Part shown: positions 52,433 to 62,420 of the stretch, piece after piece | How positions within the stretch are numbered: position 1 is the first letter of the stretch | How the letters are laid out: every line of letters starts with the position of its first letter | Source: Cesiribacteraceae bacterium YIM B00369 | GTDB lineage: Bacteria > Bacteroidota > Bacteroidia > Cytophagales > Cyclobacteriaceae | NCBI GenBank assembly: GCA_017948555.1 | Contig: JAFMYY010000023.1 | Coordinates: 1 to 64,000, forward strand | DNA length: 64,000 nt | Direction: 5' to 3' | Program-made: the position numbers and the translations under genes | Notes under the pieces: generated by a model | Databases searched by the model: none | Told to the model about the DNA's origin: nothing | The model's input: only the letters and a program-made list of their open reading frames with translations

Positions 52433-54199
52433 ATGCTCAAGTTTTTCAGAGGAGTGCTGGCTACTATTGTCGGGCTCATTATTTTTAGTTTACTCGCCTT
52501 GATTGTGGGGAGTGTTATACTGGGAGTTATTGCTTCCGGGGATGATAAGGTTGAGGTATCGGACAATTCCGTACTTCATTTACAATTGAATAAGCCTGTT
52601 GTGGAGCGGGAGTCCGATATTCCTTTATCTGCGTCGGATCTGGTGCCGGGTGCTGATGGTGGAGTTCATGGATTGATGGATATTTTAAGAGTGGTGAAGC
52701 ATGCAAAGGATGATAATAAAATTAAGGGGATTTACCTTGATGCCCAATTTGTGAATGCTGGTTTTGCAAGCCTTAAAGAAATAAGAGATGCACTTAAAGA
52801 TTTTAAGTCAGGTGGAAAATGGGTAGTGGCCTACAACGAAATATTTACTGAAAAGGATTATTACCTTGCATCGGTGGCCGATGAAATTTATTTGAATCCT
52901 GTTGGGGCACTGGAATTGAATGGTCTGGTTTCGGAGGTGGTGTTTTTAAAAGGAGCGCTGGATAAATTAGGGATTGAGCCACAGGTTTTCAGAGTGGGAG
53001 AGTTCAAAAGTGCCGTGGAACCGCTTATCCGTACCAGTATGAGCGAGGCCAGCAGGGAACAGACAAATGCCTTTCTCAATAATATTTACAATGTATTTCT
53101 GGAAGATGTGGCCGTAAGCCGGAATTTAGACCGCAATGAACTTGAACGTATTTCAGATGAAATGTTAGTGCGTAAGCCGGAGGATGCGGTGAGGCTGAAG
53201 GTGGTGGATAAGCTTGCTTATTTTGATGAAGTGCTGGCCGGTATGCGTACTAAACTGGGGCTGGAGGATGAGGAAGATAAAATTAATTTTATTAAGTATG
53301 GAAAGTATAAGAAGTCTTTTGAAGATGGAAATACCTCTTCGAACCGGATTGCTGTAATTGTGGCAAGTGGTGATATTATAAGTGGGGAGGGCGACCACCA
53401 GACCATTGGTTCAGATACTTTTGCAAAGGAAATAAGAGATGCAAGAAAGAATGACCGGGTTAAGGCTATTGTCTTACGTATTAACTCTCCGGGCGGAAGC
53501 GCCCTGGCCAGTGATGTGATCTGGAGGGAAGTGGTGCTGGCAGCTGCTGAAAAGCCTATTATTGCTTCCATGTCTGATGTGGCCGCCTCAGGGGGGTATT
53601 ATATAGCCATGGGGTGCGATACTATAGTGGCGCAGCCAAACACAATTACCGGATCAATAGGAATTTTTGGAGTGATCCTTAACCTTCAGAACCTCCTCAA
53701 CGATAAGCTGGGAATAACTACCGATGTGGTGGAAACTGGTGAGCTGTCGAATATTTTTAAAGTAACGGCTCCTTTAAATTCCTTTGAAAAAAGCATTGTA
53801 CAGAATGCCCTGGAAGAAGGGTATGAGATATTTACCCGTAAAGCAGCTGAGGGCCGTAATATGCCTGTGGAAAAGCTGCGTGAGGTGGCATCGGGCAGGG
53901 TTTGGTCCGGCATAGAGGCCCGTGACAGGGGATTGGTGGATGTGCTGGGCAGCTTTGATGATGCTGTGCGGATTGCTGCTTCAAAAGCACAACTTGAAGA
54001 AGGCGATTACCGCCTTCGTTTTTACCCGGAGCAGAAAGGCTTCCTGGAAGAGTTGCTCAATAAGTTCAGCGGAAATGCTGAGGCTAAAGCTATGGAGCTT
54101 CAGTTTGGCGATCTTTATCCTTATGTGAAGCAGTTGAGAGAGCTGAAAAAATACAGCGGGATACAGGCAAGAATGCCTTTTGACATCAATATTGAATAA
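52433..54199 (+). CDS. sppA: Signal peptide peptidase SppA, 67K type
   Basis: A 588-residue membrane-anchored serine protease of the S49 family that degrades cleaved signal peptides. An N-terminal TM anchor (about 8-33) is followed by two tandem S49 domains. The catalytic Lys192 (VGEFKSAVEP) is in the first and Ser386 (SDVAASGGYY) in the second, matching the split Lys/Ser dyad of E. coli SppA. It carries the LRINSPGGSALASD and TGSIGIFG loops. Length is close to the long E. coli form. A terminator follows at 54275-54299. Confidence 0.96.
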   Translation: MLKFFRGVLATIVGLIIFSLLALIVGSVILGVIASGDDKVEVSDNSVLHLQLNKPVVERESDIPLSASDLVPGADGGVHGLMDILRVVKHAKDDNKIKGIYLDAQFVNAGFASLKEIRDALKDFKSGGKWVVAYNEIFTEKDYYLASVADEIYLNPVGALELNGLVSEVVFLKGALDKLGIEPQVFRVGEFKSAVEPLIRTSMSEASREQTNAFLNNIYNVFLEDVAVSRNLDRNELERISDEMLVRKPEDAVRLKVVDKLAYFDEVLAGMRTKLGLEDEEDKINFIKYGKYKKSFEDGNTSSNRIAVIVASGDIISGEGDHQTIGSDTFAKEIRDARKNDRVKAIVLRINSPGGSALASDVIWREVVLAAAEKPIIASMSDVAASGGYYIAMGCDTIVAQPNTITGSIGIFGVILNLQNLLNDKLGITTDVVETGELSNIFKVTAPLNSFEKSIVQNALEEGYEIFTRKAAEGRNMPVEKLREVASGRVWSGIEARDRGLVDVLGSFDDAVRIAASKAQLEEGDYRLRFYPEQKGFLEELLNKFSGNAEAKAMELQFGDLYPYVKQLRELKKYSGIQARMPFDINIE

Positions 54200-54274
54200 G
54201 TATGTGCGGAGGTTGTCTTTATGCCACTTGAGGTTGAATAAAAAGAAGAACAATATTAACAGAAGTACAAGAAG

Positions 54275-54299
54275 AGCCGGAGTGATCCGGCTTTTTTTT
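54275..54299 (+). terminator. Terminator after sppA
   Basis: AGCCGGA and TCCGGCT form a 7-bp stem with a GTGA loop, followed by eight T. It lies about 75 bp after the sppA stop codon. Confidence 0.85.
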
Positions 54300-54518
54300 A
54301 TGTGCTGCCGGGAGGAGAATGGCCGGATTTTTTAAATACAATGAGAAGCTGAGCTGTCAGGAGGTAAACGTTTGTTTGCTGCCGGAACAAGCAGAAGGTG
54401 TGAGGCAGGAAGAAGGAATAACAATTGAGTGCCTGCAATTATCCCGCGGTATTATTTGGATTTTCTGCCTGCAATTCCTTATTTCATGTTCTGGCTTTAA
54501 ACCCAAATGTGTAATAAC

Positions 54519-55523
54519 ATGAGTGAGATTAGAAACGACTGGACGCGCGAGGAAATTGCAGCGATATATAACACACCTGTTCTTGAGCTTATTTACCGTG
54601 CTGCCACTGTGCACCGGAAATATAACGATCCGCAGGAAGTGCAGGTATGTACATTACTGTCAGTAAAAACAGGAGGATGCCCTGAAGATTGCTCTTACTG
54701 CCCGCAGGCTGCCCGCTACCATACTGATGTAAAAGTTCATAAACTGCTGGAGGTAGAGGAAGTGTTGGGGAAAGCCCTTGAAGCAAAAGAATCCGGAAGT
54801 ACGCGCTTTTGCATGGGAGCTGCCTGGCGGGAAGTGCGGGATAACCGCGATTTCGACAAAGTGCTGGAAATGGTAAAAGGAGTCAATACGCTTGGAATGG
54901 AGGTTTGCTGTACCCTGGGGATGCTTACAGAGGAACAGGCTAAAAAACTGAAGGATGCGGGCTTATATGCCTATAACCATAATCTTGATACCAGCGAGGA
55001 ACATTATAGCGACATCATCACTACAAGAACCTATAAGGACCGTTTAGATACCCTTGAGAATGTGCGGCAGGCAAAAATATCTGTTTGCTCAGGTGGTATA
55101 ATCGGATTAGGCGAAGCAGAGGAAGACAGGATAGGAATGCTCCATACCCTTTCCACTTTGCCGGAGCACCCGGAGTCGGTACCGGTAAACGCTCTTGTTC
55201 CTGTTGAGGGTACTCCTCTGGAAGAGCAGCCAAGGGTTTCGGTGTGGGAAATGATCCGCATGATTGCCACTGCCCGTATCATCATGCCAAAAGCGATGGT
55301 AAGGCTATCTGCAGGCAGGGTGCGGATGAATACTGAAGAGCAGGCGCTGTGTTTTATGGCTGGTGCCAACAGTATTTTCGCCGGCGATAAACTGTTAACT
55401 ACTCCTAACCCTAATGTGGTGTCGGATCAGGAAATGTTCCAGGTGCTTAACCTTAAGCCCCGTCAGTCCTTTAAAGGACAGGAAGAAGCAGTGAAATGGG
55501 AGCAGATACCTTCTGCCCAATAA
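54519..55523 (+). CDS. bioB: Biotin synthase
   Basis: A 334-residue radical SAM enzyme that inserts sulfur into dethiobiotin. The cluster motif is CPEDCSYC, the CxxxCxxC of biotin synthase, with further [2Fe-2S] ligands in RFCMGAAWR and CCTLGM. NHNLDTS, GIIGLGE and RLSAGR are also present. I prefer ATG 54519 ([12 protein letters not shown]) to the in-frame ATG at 54507. The 219-bp region between the sppA terminator and this start holds no clear gene or classical BirA operator. A perfect 20-bp terminator follows, so bioB is separate from bioF-bioD-bioA. Confidence 0.97.
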   Translation: MSEIRNDWTREEIAAIYNTPVLELIYRAATVHRKYNDPQEVQVCTLLSVKTGGCPEDCSYCPQAARYHTDVKVHKLLEVEEVLGKALEAKESGSTRFCMGAAWREVRDNRDFDKVLEMVKGVNTLGMEVCCTLGMLTEEQAKKLKDAGLYAYNHNLDTSEEHYSDIITTRTYKDRLDTLENVRQAKISVCSGGIIGLGEAEEDRIGMLHTLSTLPEHPESVPVNALVPVEGTPLEEQPRVSVWEMIRMIATARIIMPKAMVRLSAGRVRMNTEEQALCFMAGANSIFAGDKLLTTPNPNVVSDQEMFQVLNLKPRQSFKGQEEAVKWEQIPSAQ

Positions 55524-55550
55524 CAATTCAGGGTCTTTAAGGGAGCTGAA

Positions 55551-55594
55551 AAAAATAAGCTGAATTCCGCAGATGCGGAATTCAGCTTATTTTT
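55551..55594. terminator. Bidirectional terminator after bioB
   Basis: 55551-55570 (AAAAATAAGCTGAATTCCGC) and 55575-55594 are exact complements around AGAT. The ends carry A and T tracts, so it can stop bioB on the plus strand and the beta-barrel gene on the minus strand. Confidence 0.92.
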
Positions 55595-55634
55595 GATCCT
55601 CCGCATGGGGAGGGGTGAATGGCTGAATTTTTAC

Positions 55635-56258
55635 TTAGAATTTAACTCCGATACTTACCACAATCTGCCTTTGTTGCTGGCCTCTTGGCATATGGTTAAG
55701 GAGGTTAGGATCACGGAAATCCTGGTCGCTCAGGTCTCCGACAGTGGTTTCATAGCGGGCATCAAAAGTAAGGCTGCGGAAGTCCATTCCAAGTCCTGCC
55801 TGCCAGCCCCAGGTAGCTCTGTTATAATAGTCATTGGCCTGGTCTTCAATGGTCTCCTGAGGGCTTTCTGCATTAGCATCAATTAATACAGAGCCAAAAG
55901 GTCCGGCATTCACACGAAGGTTGGAAAGAATCTGGAATCCGACCAGAACAGGCACATCAAGCCTGTGGAAATCCATTTGAAGATCCTGGGTTCCATACTG
56001 GGTGGAGTTCCTGCTAAGGCGGGCTTTTGTAAAGGTATAATAGGCTTCCGGCTGAAGGTACAAAGGACCCAGACCAAGTTTAGCAAACAGGCCGGCATGG
56101 ATCCCTGCTGTTATACCATCGCTTTCCCAGCCTTCTCTGATCTCATTTACACTGGCGGTACCCAGGTTGGCGCCAAATTTTAAGCCGTGTTCAACTGATT
56201 GTGCTTTTGCAAAGCCACCTAAACCACATAGGGCAACAATTAAAAATAGTTTTTTCAT
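55635..56258 (-). CDS. PorT-family outer-membrane beta-barrel protein
   Basis: A 207-residue protein with a signal peptide (MKKLFLIVALCGLGGFAKAQ) and an eight-strand-like barrel: VEHGLKFGANLGTASV, GITAGIHAGLFAKLGLG, LYLQPEAYYTFTKA, FHRLDVPVLVGFQI, LRVNAGPFGSVLI, GWQAGLGMDF, LTFDARYETTVGDL and IVVSIGVKF at the C-terminus. The G-x-x-x-G-A-N and PxYLQPEAYY patterns are those of PorT-like OmpA-fold barrels in Bacteroidota. Specific function is unknown. It interrupts the biotin genes, lying convergent to bioB and divergent from bioF. Confidence 0.85.
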   Translation of the reverse strand: MKKLFLIVALCGLGGFAKAQSVEHGLKFGANLGTASVNEIREGWESDGITAGIHAGLFAKLGLGPLYLQPEAYYTFTKARLSRNSTQYGTQDLQMDFHRLDVPVLVGFQILSNLRVNAGPFGSVLIDANAESPQETIEDQANDYYNRATWGWQAGLGMDFRSLTFDARYETTVGDLSDQDFRDPNLLNHMPRGQQQRQIVVSIGVKF

Positions 56259-56365
56259 AATGTAAAAAAAGTAAATAATTGCTTACATAACGGCAAGACC
56301 CTTTTTTCGTTTTACTTACTTGTGTTTTTTTTAGGTTAATTTAGAATGCGGATAAACCTGTACCT

Positions 56366-57511
56366 GTGCAAAATTTAGATGAAAGAATAACAGAACAACT
56401 GGAGAAAAGAAAGGCAGCGGCCTCATTCAGGACCCTTTCCGCCGGAGAAGCAGGTGGAGTGGATTTCTCCTCTAATGATTATCTGGGCCTTGCGAAAAGC
56501 AGTGAACTGGCTGATTCCGTGCAGGAAAGGTTAAAGGAATTACCGGTTTCCAATGGTTCCGGAGGGTCACGCTTATTAAGCGGAAATTCTGCACCGGCCG
56601 AAGCCCTGGAATTGCAAATGGCAGCTTTTTTCAGGGCAGAGGCCTGTCTTTTATTCAATTCCGGTTATTCAGCAAACCTTGGTATCCTTTCTGCTCTTCC
56701 TCAAAAAAACGATACTGTACTTTATGATGAGCTGGCCCATGCATCTATAAAAGATGGTGTGCGCCTTAGCATGGCAAAAAGGTATTCTTTTAAGCATAAT
56801 AATACAGATAAGCTGCGCAGGTATCTGGAAAAGGCTGCAGGGCAGGTATTTGTGGTAATAGAATCTGTCTATTCCATGGATGGTGATGTGGCTCCCCTGG
56901 AGGAGTTTGCCGCGCTTTGCAAGGAGTTTGGGGCAGCCCTGATAGTGGATGAGGCCCATAGTACAGGAATTTACGGCCAGGGGAGCGGGCTGGTATGTGA
57001 ACTCGGCCTGGAGCAGGAGGTTTTTGCAAGGGTACATACATTTGGGAAAGCTATCGGCTGCCATGGGGCCTGTGTGGCAGGCTCGCAAAAGTTAAAGGAT
57101 TATCTTATTAACTTTTCCCGGCCTTTTATATATACAACTGCATTGCCCGTACATACGCTCCTGAGTCTTGAGGCTGCTTTTAATCATATTGGAAAGCATC
57201 CTGAGCTGGCAGCGGTATTACAAAAGAAAATAAACTGGTTTAAAACATTGAAGCAGGCGTGCCTGGAGCCTATGCTTGTAAAAGAGTTGCAGACTGAAAG
57301 CAGCAGTCCTGTTCAGCCTATAGTTGTGCCCGGGAATGAGGAGGCAGGGAATTTGGCCCGTGCTCTGAGGGAAAAAGGATTCAATTTAAAAGCTGTTCTT
57401 GCACCTACGGTACCTGCAGGCAAAGAACGCCTGCGAATTTGCCTGCATGTTTATAATACCGAAAAGGAAATTGAAGATCTTATAAAGGCGATAGCCCGAT
57501 ATTTATCATGA
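56366..57511 (+). CDS. bioF: 8-amino-7-oxononanoate synthase
   Basis: A 381-residue PLP enzyme that condenses pimeloyl-ACP/CoA with L-alanine. The PLP lysine is Lys228 in HTFGKAIGCHGACV, and DEAHSTG, NDYLGLA and GSGGSRLLSGN are the other family motifs. The start is GTG at 56366; the nearest upstream ATG (56346) is out of frame. The last bases overlap the bioD start (ATGA, 57508-57511). It is first in bioF-bioD-bioA. Confidence 0.95.
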   Translation: MQNLDERITEQLEKRKAAASFRTLSAGEAGGVDFSSNDYLGLAKSSELADSVQERLKELPVSNGSGGSRLLSGNSAPAEALELQMAAFFRAEACLLFNSGYSANLGILSALPQKNDTVLYDELAHASIKDGVRLSMAKRYSFKHNNTDKLRRYLEKAAGQVFVVIESVYSMDGDVAPLEEFAALCKEFGAALIVDEAHSTGIYGQGSGLVCELGLEQEVFARVHTFGKAIGCHGACVAGSQKLKDYLINFSRPFIYTTALPVHTLLSLEAAFNHIGKHPELAAVLQKKINWFKTLKQACLEPMLVKELQTESSSPVQPIVVPGNEEAGNLARALREKGFNLKAVLAPTVPAGKERLRICLHVYNTEKEIEDLIKAIARYLS

Positions 57512-58137
57512 ACTATTTTGTAACAGCCATAGGTACCGATAGTGGTAAAACCTTGGTAAGTGCTATACTGGCAGAGGCTTTACAGGCCGATTACTGGAAA
57601 CCCATACAGGCAGGTCTGCCTACCGACAGCGATAGAGTAAGGGAACTGATTTCCAACCCTTTTACTGTTATTCATCCGGAAGCGGTGCGCCTTCAGATGC
57701 CTGCATCTCCGCATGCAGCTGCCCATGACGAAGGCAGGGAATTAAAACTGGCAGAAATATCGCTGCCGCCGGCTGCAAGGGAACCTCTTATTATAGAAGG
57801 AGCAGGTGGTTGCCTGGTGCCCGTCAATAACAGCGAATCTGTTATAGATCTGGTGCCCCGGCTGAACGCGCAGGTGATCCTGGTGTCAAATCATTACCTC
57901 GGCTCCATCAATCATACCCTTTTAACAGCAGCCTTATTGCAGGAGCGTAAATATCCTGTGGCCGGAATTATTTTTAACGGAAACCCAATGCCGGGTACGG
58001 AGGAGGTTATCCTTGAGCGTACAAAATATCCATGTCTGTTGCGGATAGCACAGCATAAGGAAATTGATCAGGCATTAGTCTGTAGTTATGCGGATCAACT
58101 AAGGGAAGGCGTTTTTAACGACAAAATGAGGGCGTGA
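57508..58137 (+). CDS. bioD: Dethiobiotin synthetase
   Basis: A 209-residue P-loop enzyme that closes the ureido ring of 7,8-diaminopelargonic acid with CO2 and ATP. The loop is GTDSGKTLVSAIL near the N-terminus (GTDxGKT form), followed by KPIQAG with the catalytic Lys, and IEGAGGCLVPVN. Slightly short but complete for the family. It overlaps bioF by four bases, so it is translationally coupled. Confidence 0.96.
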   Translation: MNYFVTAIGTDSGKTLVSAILAEALQADYWKPIQAGLPTDSDRVRELISNPFTVIHPEAVRLQMPASPHAAAHDEGRELKLAEISLPPAAREPLIIEGAGGCLVPVNNSESVIDLVPRLNAQVILVSNHYLGSINHTLLTAALLQERKYPVAGIIFNGNPMPGTEEVILERTKYPCLLRIAQHKEIDQALVCSYADQLREGVFNDKMRA

Positions 58138-58201
58138 AGAACTGATTGAATGACAGAATAGTGTCGGGGATTTGAAGATTGAAAGCAGAAAAAAGAAAAA
58201 T

Positions 58202-59479
58202 ATGACACATAATTTACAGCAGCGGGATAAGGAAGTGATCTGGCATCCTTTTACTCCTTTGCTGCAGGGACTGCCTGTTTTGCCTGTAAAACGGGCCTCA
58301 GGGGCTTATCTTTATTTGGAGAACGGACAACAGGTACTGGATGCTATTTCATCCTGGTGGGTTAATTTGCACGGGCATGCTCATCCGCATATTGCAGAGG
58401 CTGTTGCCGGGCAGGCAAGGGAACTGGAACATGTTATTTTTGCAGGCTTTACCCATGAGCCTGCTGTAAGGCTCGCTGAGCGCCTGTTATCTATACTTCC
58501 TGCCGGTCAGTCGAAGGTTTTTTATTCCGATAACGGCAGTACGGCAGTAGAGGTAGCTATAAAAATGGCACTTCAGTACTGGTATAATAAAGAGGTGAAA
58601 AGAACAAAAATTATTGCACTGGAAGGGGCTTACCATGGCGATACTTTTGGAGCCATGTCGGTAGGTGACCGCAATTCCTTTGTAAAACCTTTTGCTCCCT
58701 TCCTGTTCGATGTGGAATTTATTCCCCTGCCCGATACTGATAATTTTCAGCTTGTCCGTGACAGGTTCAGGGATTTGATTGCCGGGGGAGAGGTGGCTGC
58801 TTTTATTTTTGAACCCCTGGTGCAGGGGTCTGCCGGAATGAGAATGTATCCGGCGGAGTTGCTGGATGCACTGTTAGAGATAGCAAAGGAACAGCAGGTT
58901 ATATGTATTGCAGATGAGGTAATGACCGGCTTCGGAAGAACAGGGAAACTTTTTGCCACAAGCGGACTCCGTCATACACCGGATATTTTTTGCCTGAGCA
59001 AAGGGCTTACCGGCGGAACCCTTCCTTTGGGGGTAACGACCTGTACTGCGCAAATTCAGGAGGCTTTTCGTGATCCTGACATCATGAAAACCTTTTTTCA
59101 CGGGCACTCCTTTACTGCAAACCCGCTTTCATGTGCAGCGGCCAATGCGAGTATGGATCTGCTTCTTTCTGATGATTGCCAGGAACAGATTGCTGCCATT
59201 TCTTACCAGCACTCCCTGTTTGTGGAGCGTATGAAGGACCACCCTAAAATAGAGCAGGTGCGTTCAACAGGTACTATCATGGCCCTTGATATCCGTACCG
59301 GGGAGGAAACCTCTTATTTTAATTCCAGACGAAACAGTTTTTACGAATATTTTCTGGAGCGGAATATTCTGTTGAGGCCTCTCGGGAACACCCTTTATAT
59401 TTTGCCTCCTTATGTAGTTACTTCAGAAGAATTAGACGGCATTTATGTGGAAATAGAAAAACTCCTGGAGCAATTGTGA
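58202..59479 (+). CDS. bioA: Adenosylmethionine-8-amino-7-oxononanoate aminotransferase
   Basis: A 425-residue class III PLP aminotransferase that makes diaminopelargonic acid with SAM as amino donor. Motifs: IWHPFTPLLQG, AISSWWVNLHGHAHP, YSDNGSTAVEVAIKMA, EGAYHGDTFGAMS, ADEVMTGFGRTGK, and PLP lysine in CLSKGLTGGTLPLG. I prefer ATG 58202 (MTHNLQQRDKEVIW). The longer in-frame start at 58172 is TTG. It follows bioD by 64 bp. bioC and bioH for making the pimeloyl precursor are not in the window. Confidence 0.96.
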   Translation: MTHNLQQRDKEVIWHPFTPLLQGLPVLPVKRASGAYLYLENGQQVLDAISSWWVNLHGHAHPHIAEAVAGQARELEHVIFAGFTHEPAVRLAERLLSILPAGQSKVFYSDNGSTAVEVAIKMALQYWYNKEVKRTKIIALEGAYHGDTFGAMSVGDRNSFVKPFAPFLFDVEFIPLPDTDNFQLVRDRFRDLIAGGEVAAFIFEPLVQGSAGMRMYPAELLDALLEIAKEQQVICIADEVMTGFGRTGKLFATSGLRHTPDIFCLSKGLTGGTLPLGVTTCTAQIQEAFRDPDIMKTFFHGHSFTANPLSCAAANASMDLLLSDDCQEQIAAISYQHSLFVERMKDHPKIEQVRSTGTIMALDIRTGEETSYFNSRRNSFYEYFLERNILLRPLGNTLYILPPYVVTSEELDGIYVEIEKLLEQL

Positions 59480-59506
59480 GCCGTGCCGGCGCGCGGCCTT
59501 TGGCAT

Positions 59507-59544
59507 AAAAAAAGTGGCTTCCGGTAACAGAGGCCACTTTTTTT
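59507..59544. terminator. Bidirectional terminator after bioA
   Basis: AAAAAAAGTGGC (59507-59518) and GCCACTTTTTTT (59533-59544) form a 12-bp stem around a 14-nt loop. It ends bioA and, on the other strand, the E2 gene. Confidence 0.85.
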
Positions 59545-59561
59545 ATATTTCAATCTGCTTT

Positions 59562-60890
59562 TTAAAAGCTTCTTTTTATGTCGAATTTTTCCAGATAGTC
59601 AGCAACCCGGCGAACGAACATTCCTCCCAGGGAGCCATCCACCACCCTGTGGTCGTAAGAGTGGGACAGGAACATTTTATGGCGTATGGCAATGGCATCG
59701 CCAGTTGGGGTTTCTATAACGGCAGGTTTCTTTACTACTGTTCCAAAGGCCATAATCCCTACCTGTGGCTGTACAATAATAGGGGTGCCCATTACATTGC
59801 CGAAAGACCCGACATTAGAAATGGTATAGGTACCGCCTGTCAGTTCATCGGGTTTTAACTTATTATCGCGGGCCCTCTTTGCAAGGTCATTCACCTTATT
59901 GGTTAGCCCGGCAAGGTTCATCTGGTCGGCATGATGGATAACGGGAACGATCAGGTTGCCGTTTGGTAAGGCTACGGCCATGCCTATATTGATATCTTTC
60001 CTTTTAATAATTCTGTCTCCATCTACAGAAACATTGATCATAGGGTAATCCCTGATGGCTTTTGCAACCGCTTCGATAAAAATAGGAGTAAAGGTAAGGT
60101 TGGTTCCTTCTCTTTCCTTAAACTCATTCTTCATTCTGTTTCGCCAGAATACAATGGTTGTCATGTCTGCTTCAACAAAAGAAGTTACGTGGGCCGAAAT
60201 GCGGCGGCTTTCGATCATGCGATCTGCAATTACCCTGCGCATACGGTCCATTTCAATAATCTCGTCGCCGGCACTGACAGATACCGAGGCTTTTGCAGCA
60301 GGTGCAGAGGCTTGTGTGGAAGCGTTTCCGGCCGCCAGGCCTGTTCCTTTCGGGCGGTTTGCCACATAGTTAAGTATGTCAGCCTTCGTTACTCTTCCGT
60401 CTTTTCCGCTGCCCGATACTTTTTCCAGTTCCGACATAGGAATTTCTTCCTGGCGGGCAATATTTAGTACAAGGGGAGAGTAAAAGCGGTGAGATGCTTC
60501 CGCAGCAATGCTTTCGTTGTTGCGGGAGAGCATAGGAGTCAGTGCTATTTCCTCTTCTTCAGGAGCCGGAATAGTTGCCGGTATTTTTTGGGTACTGCTG
60601 CCTGAAGAAGAATCATCTTTTTCCCCGCTGCCTGTTGGTTCTTTACTTTCTGAAATATTGATAATGGCAATCGGTGCTCCTACCTGAGCGACTTCTCCTG
60701 CCTGAATAAGAATTTTTTCAAGGATTCCGGCATGGGTGGCGGGTACTTCTGTATCAACCTTATCGGTTGCCACTTCCAGTACCGACTCATCCTGTTCAAT
60801 CGGATCTCCTTCATTCTTAAGCCAGGTAAGGATAGTTCCTTCCATGATACTTTCGCCCATTTTGGGCATGATCATTTCTACTGTTGCCAT
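59562..60890 (-). CDS. Dihydrolipoamide acyltransferase (E2) of a 2-oxoacid dehydrogenase complex
   Basis: A 442-residue E2 core protein. The lipoyl domain (1-80) has Lys44 in ATDKVDTEVPA. An acidic/Ser-Pro linker leads to the E3-binding domain (about 138-175, YSPLVLNIARQEEI and DGRVTKADIL). The catalytic acyltransferase domain (about 210-442) ends with SHSYDHRVVDGSLGG, which holds the active His and Asp. It transfers acyl groups from lipoyl to CoA. The substrate could be pyruvate, 2-oxoglutarate or branched-chain 2-oxoacids. The MPKMGESIMEG start and IGMAVALPNG are most like branched-chain or general E2 of this phylum. E1 and E3 genes are not adjacent. Confidence 0.94.
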   Translation of the reverse strand: MATVEMIMPKMGESIMEGTILTWLKNEGDPIEQDESVLEVATDKVDTEVPATHAGILEKILIQAGEVAQVGAPIAIINISESKEPTGSGEKDDSSSGSSTQKIPATIPAPEEEEIALTPMLSRNNESIAAEASHRFYSPLVLNIARQEEIPMSELEKVSGSGKDGRVTKADILNYVANRPKGTGLAAGNASTQASAPAAKASVSVSAGDEIIEMDRMRRVIADRMIESRRISAHVTSFVEADMTTIVFWRNRMKNEFKEREGTNLTFTPIFIEAVAKAIRDYPMINVSVDGDRIIKRKDINIGMAVALPNGNLIVPVIHHADQMNLAGLTNKVNDLAKRARDNKLKPDELTGGTYTISNVGSFGNVMGTPIIVQPQVGIMAFGTVVKKPAVIETPTGDAIAIRHKMFLSHSYDHRVVDGSLGGMFVRRVADYLEKFDIKRSF

Positions 60891-61042
60891 TTAAAATTTA
60901 TTATAAAATAGCTTTTAACAAAATTTTATTCTGATGTTTTGTTTTTATAGCAGGTTAATCAGATAAAATAGGGTTTAAAAACAAATGAAATAAATAGTTT
61001 ATTTTGTTTTTATTTTTACGGGATTCTACAAAATTAATATTT

Positions 61043-62311
61043 TCATTGGCTTTGCCAACCGTTTTCAGTCAAAGTTTGGTGGAATAAGTTTAATAAGGCG
61101 ATGGCTGTGTAGCGGATGTTTGTATCCCGTTCCTTACTTAAATTTAATTTTTTGGTAATGGTATGCGCTCCGTTACTAATTGCAATCCAGACAAGCCCTA
61201 CAGGTTTTCCGGCAGTTCCTCCTCCCGGCCCTGCTATTCCGGTAGCCGACATGCCGTAGTCAGTTTTCAATGCCTTTCTGGCTCCTTCGGCCATTTCAGC
61301 TGCTGCCTGTTCGCTTACAGCACCAAACCGGATAAGGGTTTCCCTTTGTACACCCAAAACAGTTTCTTTAATTTCATTTGAATAAGCAACCACGCTTCCG
61401 TTAAAATAAGCAGAGCTGCCCGGCTCAGAGGTAACCAGATAGGATACGTATCCTCCGGTGCAGCTTTCGGCTATGCCAACAGTTTTCTTTTCGTCCAGTA
61501 AAAGGCGTCCCACGGCACGCGCAAGGGAATCGCTGTTGTAACCGTATACCCACTTTTGAATCAGGGGAAGTAGTTTCTGGCTTTGTTCTTCCACCTCCTC
61601 CACAAGGCTTTCGCGCTTATCGCCAAAGGCGGTAATCCGTAGCCTTACTTCTCCCAGTCCCGGCAGGTAAGCAAGTTTCATATTGTCCGGCAATTGTTCC
61701 TCCCATTCCTTAATAGTATCTGCCAGCCAGGATTCCCCAATGCCGCAAGTGCGGATCAGGTGGTGGTATATAACAGGCGGATTGAAAACGCTGATCAGCT
61801 TTGGTATTACCGTATGCTCCATCATATACTTCATTTCATGAGGCACACCGGGCATGGACATAAAGACTTTTCCATCTTTCTCAAACCACATTCCTGCAGC
61901 TGTACCTACGGGGTTAGGAATATAGGTACAGTTATCGGGCAGGTAAGCCTGTTGCTTATTTCTTTCAGTAAGCTCAAAGCCTCTGCGCCGGAACATTTCC
62001 TCCAGGCTGCTCAGTGCATCTTCGTGCAATACAAGTTTGCCGTTAAAGTACCGGCATAGCATGGGTTTTGTAAGGTCATCGGCAGTTGGGCCTAACCCGC
62101 CGGTTATTAAAACAATGTCTGCCCGTTTTTCTGCCTCTTCAAAAGCCTGCAGTATAATGTCTTCTCCATCGCCAACGGTGGTTTTGCGGATAACCCTGAA
62201 ACCGGCAGCACTCATTTTTTCGCCTATCCATTGGGAATTGGTATCGGTTATTTGTCCGTAAAGAATTTCATCGCCTATGGTTAATATTTCTACTCTTATT
62301 TCTTTTTTCAT
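61043..62311 (-). CDS. cinA: CinA family protein (NMN deamidase / competence-damage type)
   Basis: A 422-residue two-domain protein. The N-terminal COG1058 molybdopterin-binding-like domain (about 5-170) has ILTIGDEILYGQITDTNSQW and ITGGLGPTADDLT. A KH-like middle leads to the C-terminal PncC deamidase domain (about 260-420) with GIAESCTGGYVS, FNGSVVAYSNEIK, and ATGIAGPGGGTAGKPVGLVWI. Together they would hydrolyse ADP-ribose and deamidate NMN in pyridine-nucleotide recycling. It starts 110 bp from the divergent DUF4197 gene. Confidence 0.95.
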   Translation of the reverse strand: MKKEIRVEILTIGDEILYGQITDTNSQWIGEKMSAAGFRVIRKTTVGDGEDIILQAFEEAEKRADIVLITGGLGPTADDLTKPMLCRYFNGKLVLHEDALSSLEEMFRRRGFELTERNKQQAYLPDNCTYIPNPVGTAAGMWFEKDGKVFMSMPGVPHEMKYMMEHTVIPKLISVFNPPVIYHHLIRTCGIGESWLADTIKEWEEQLPDNMKLAYLPGLGEVRLRITAFGDKRESLVEEVEEQSQKLLPLIQKWVYGYNSDSLARAVGRLLLDEKKTVGIAESCTGGYVSYLVTSEPGSSAYFNGSVVAYSNEIKETVLGVQRETLIRFGAVSEQAAAEMAEGARKALKTDYGMSATGIAGPGGGTAGKPVGLVWIAISNGAHTITKKLNLSKERDTNIRYTAIALLNLFHQTLTENGWQSQ

Positions 62312-62420
62312 ACTATATTTCAGTGCAAAGCAACAGGGTGGTAAAGTTTTTGTTAAGGTGTATTGTGCTCTAAGATATAAAATAGCTTAGCAAGTAATTT
62401 ATAAACAATTTAAAAAGTTA

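Noticed and set aside
54319-54522. 67-codon frame before bioB
   Set aside because: It overlaps the bioB start, contains no recognisable motif, has unusual Cys/Ile-rich composition and lies in the leader after the sppA terminator.
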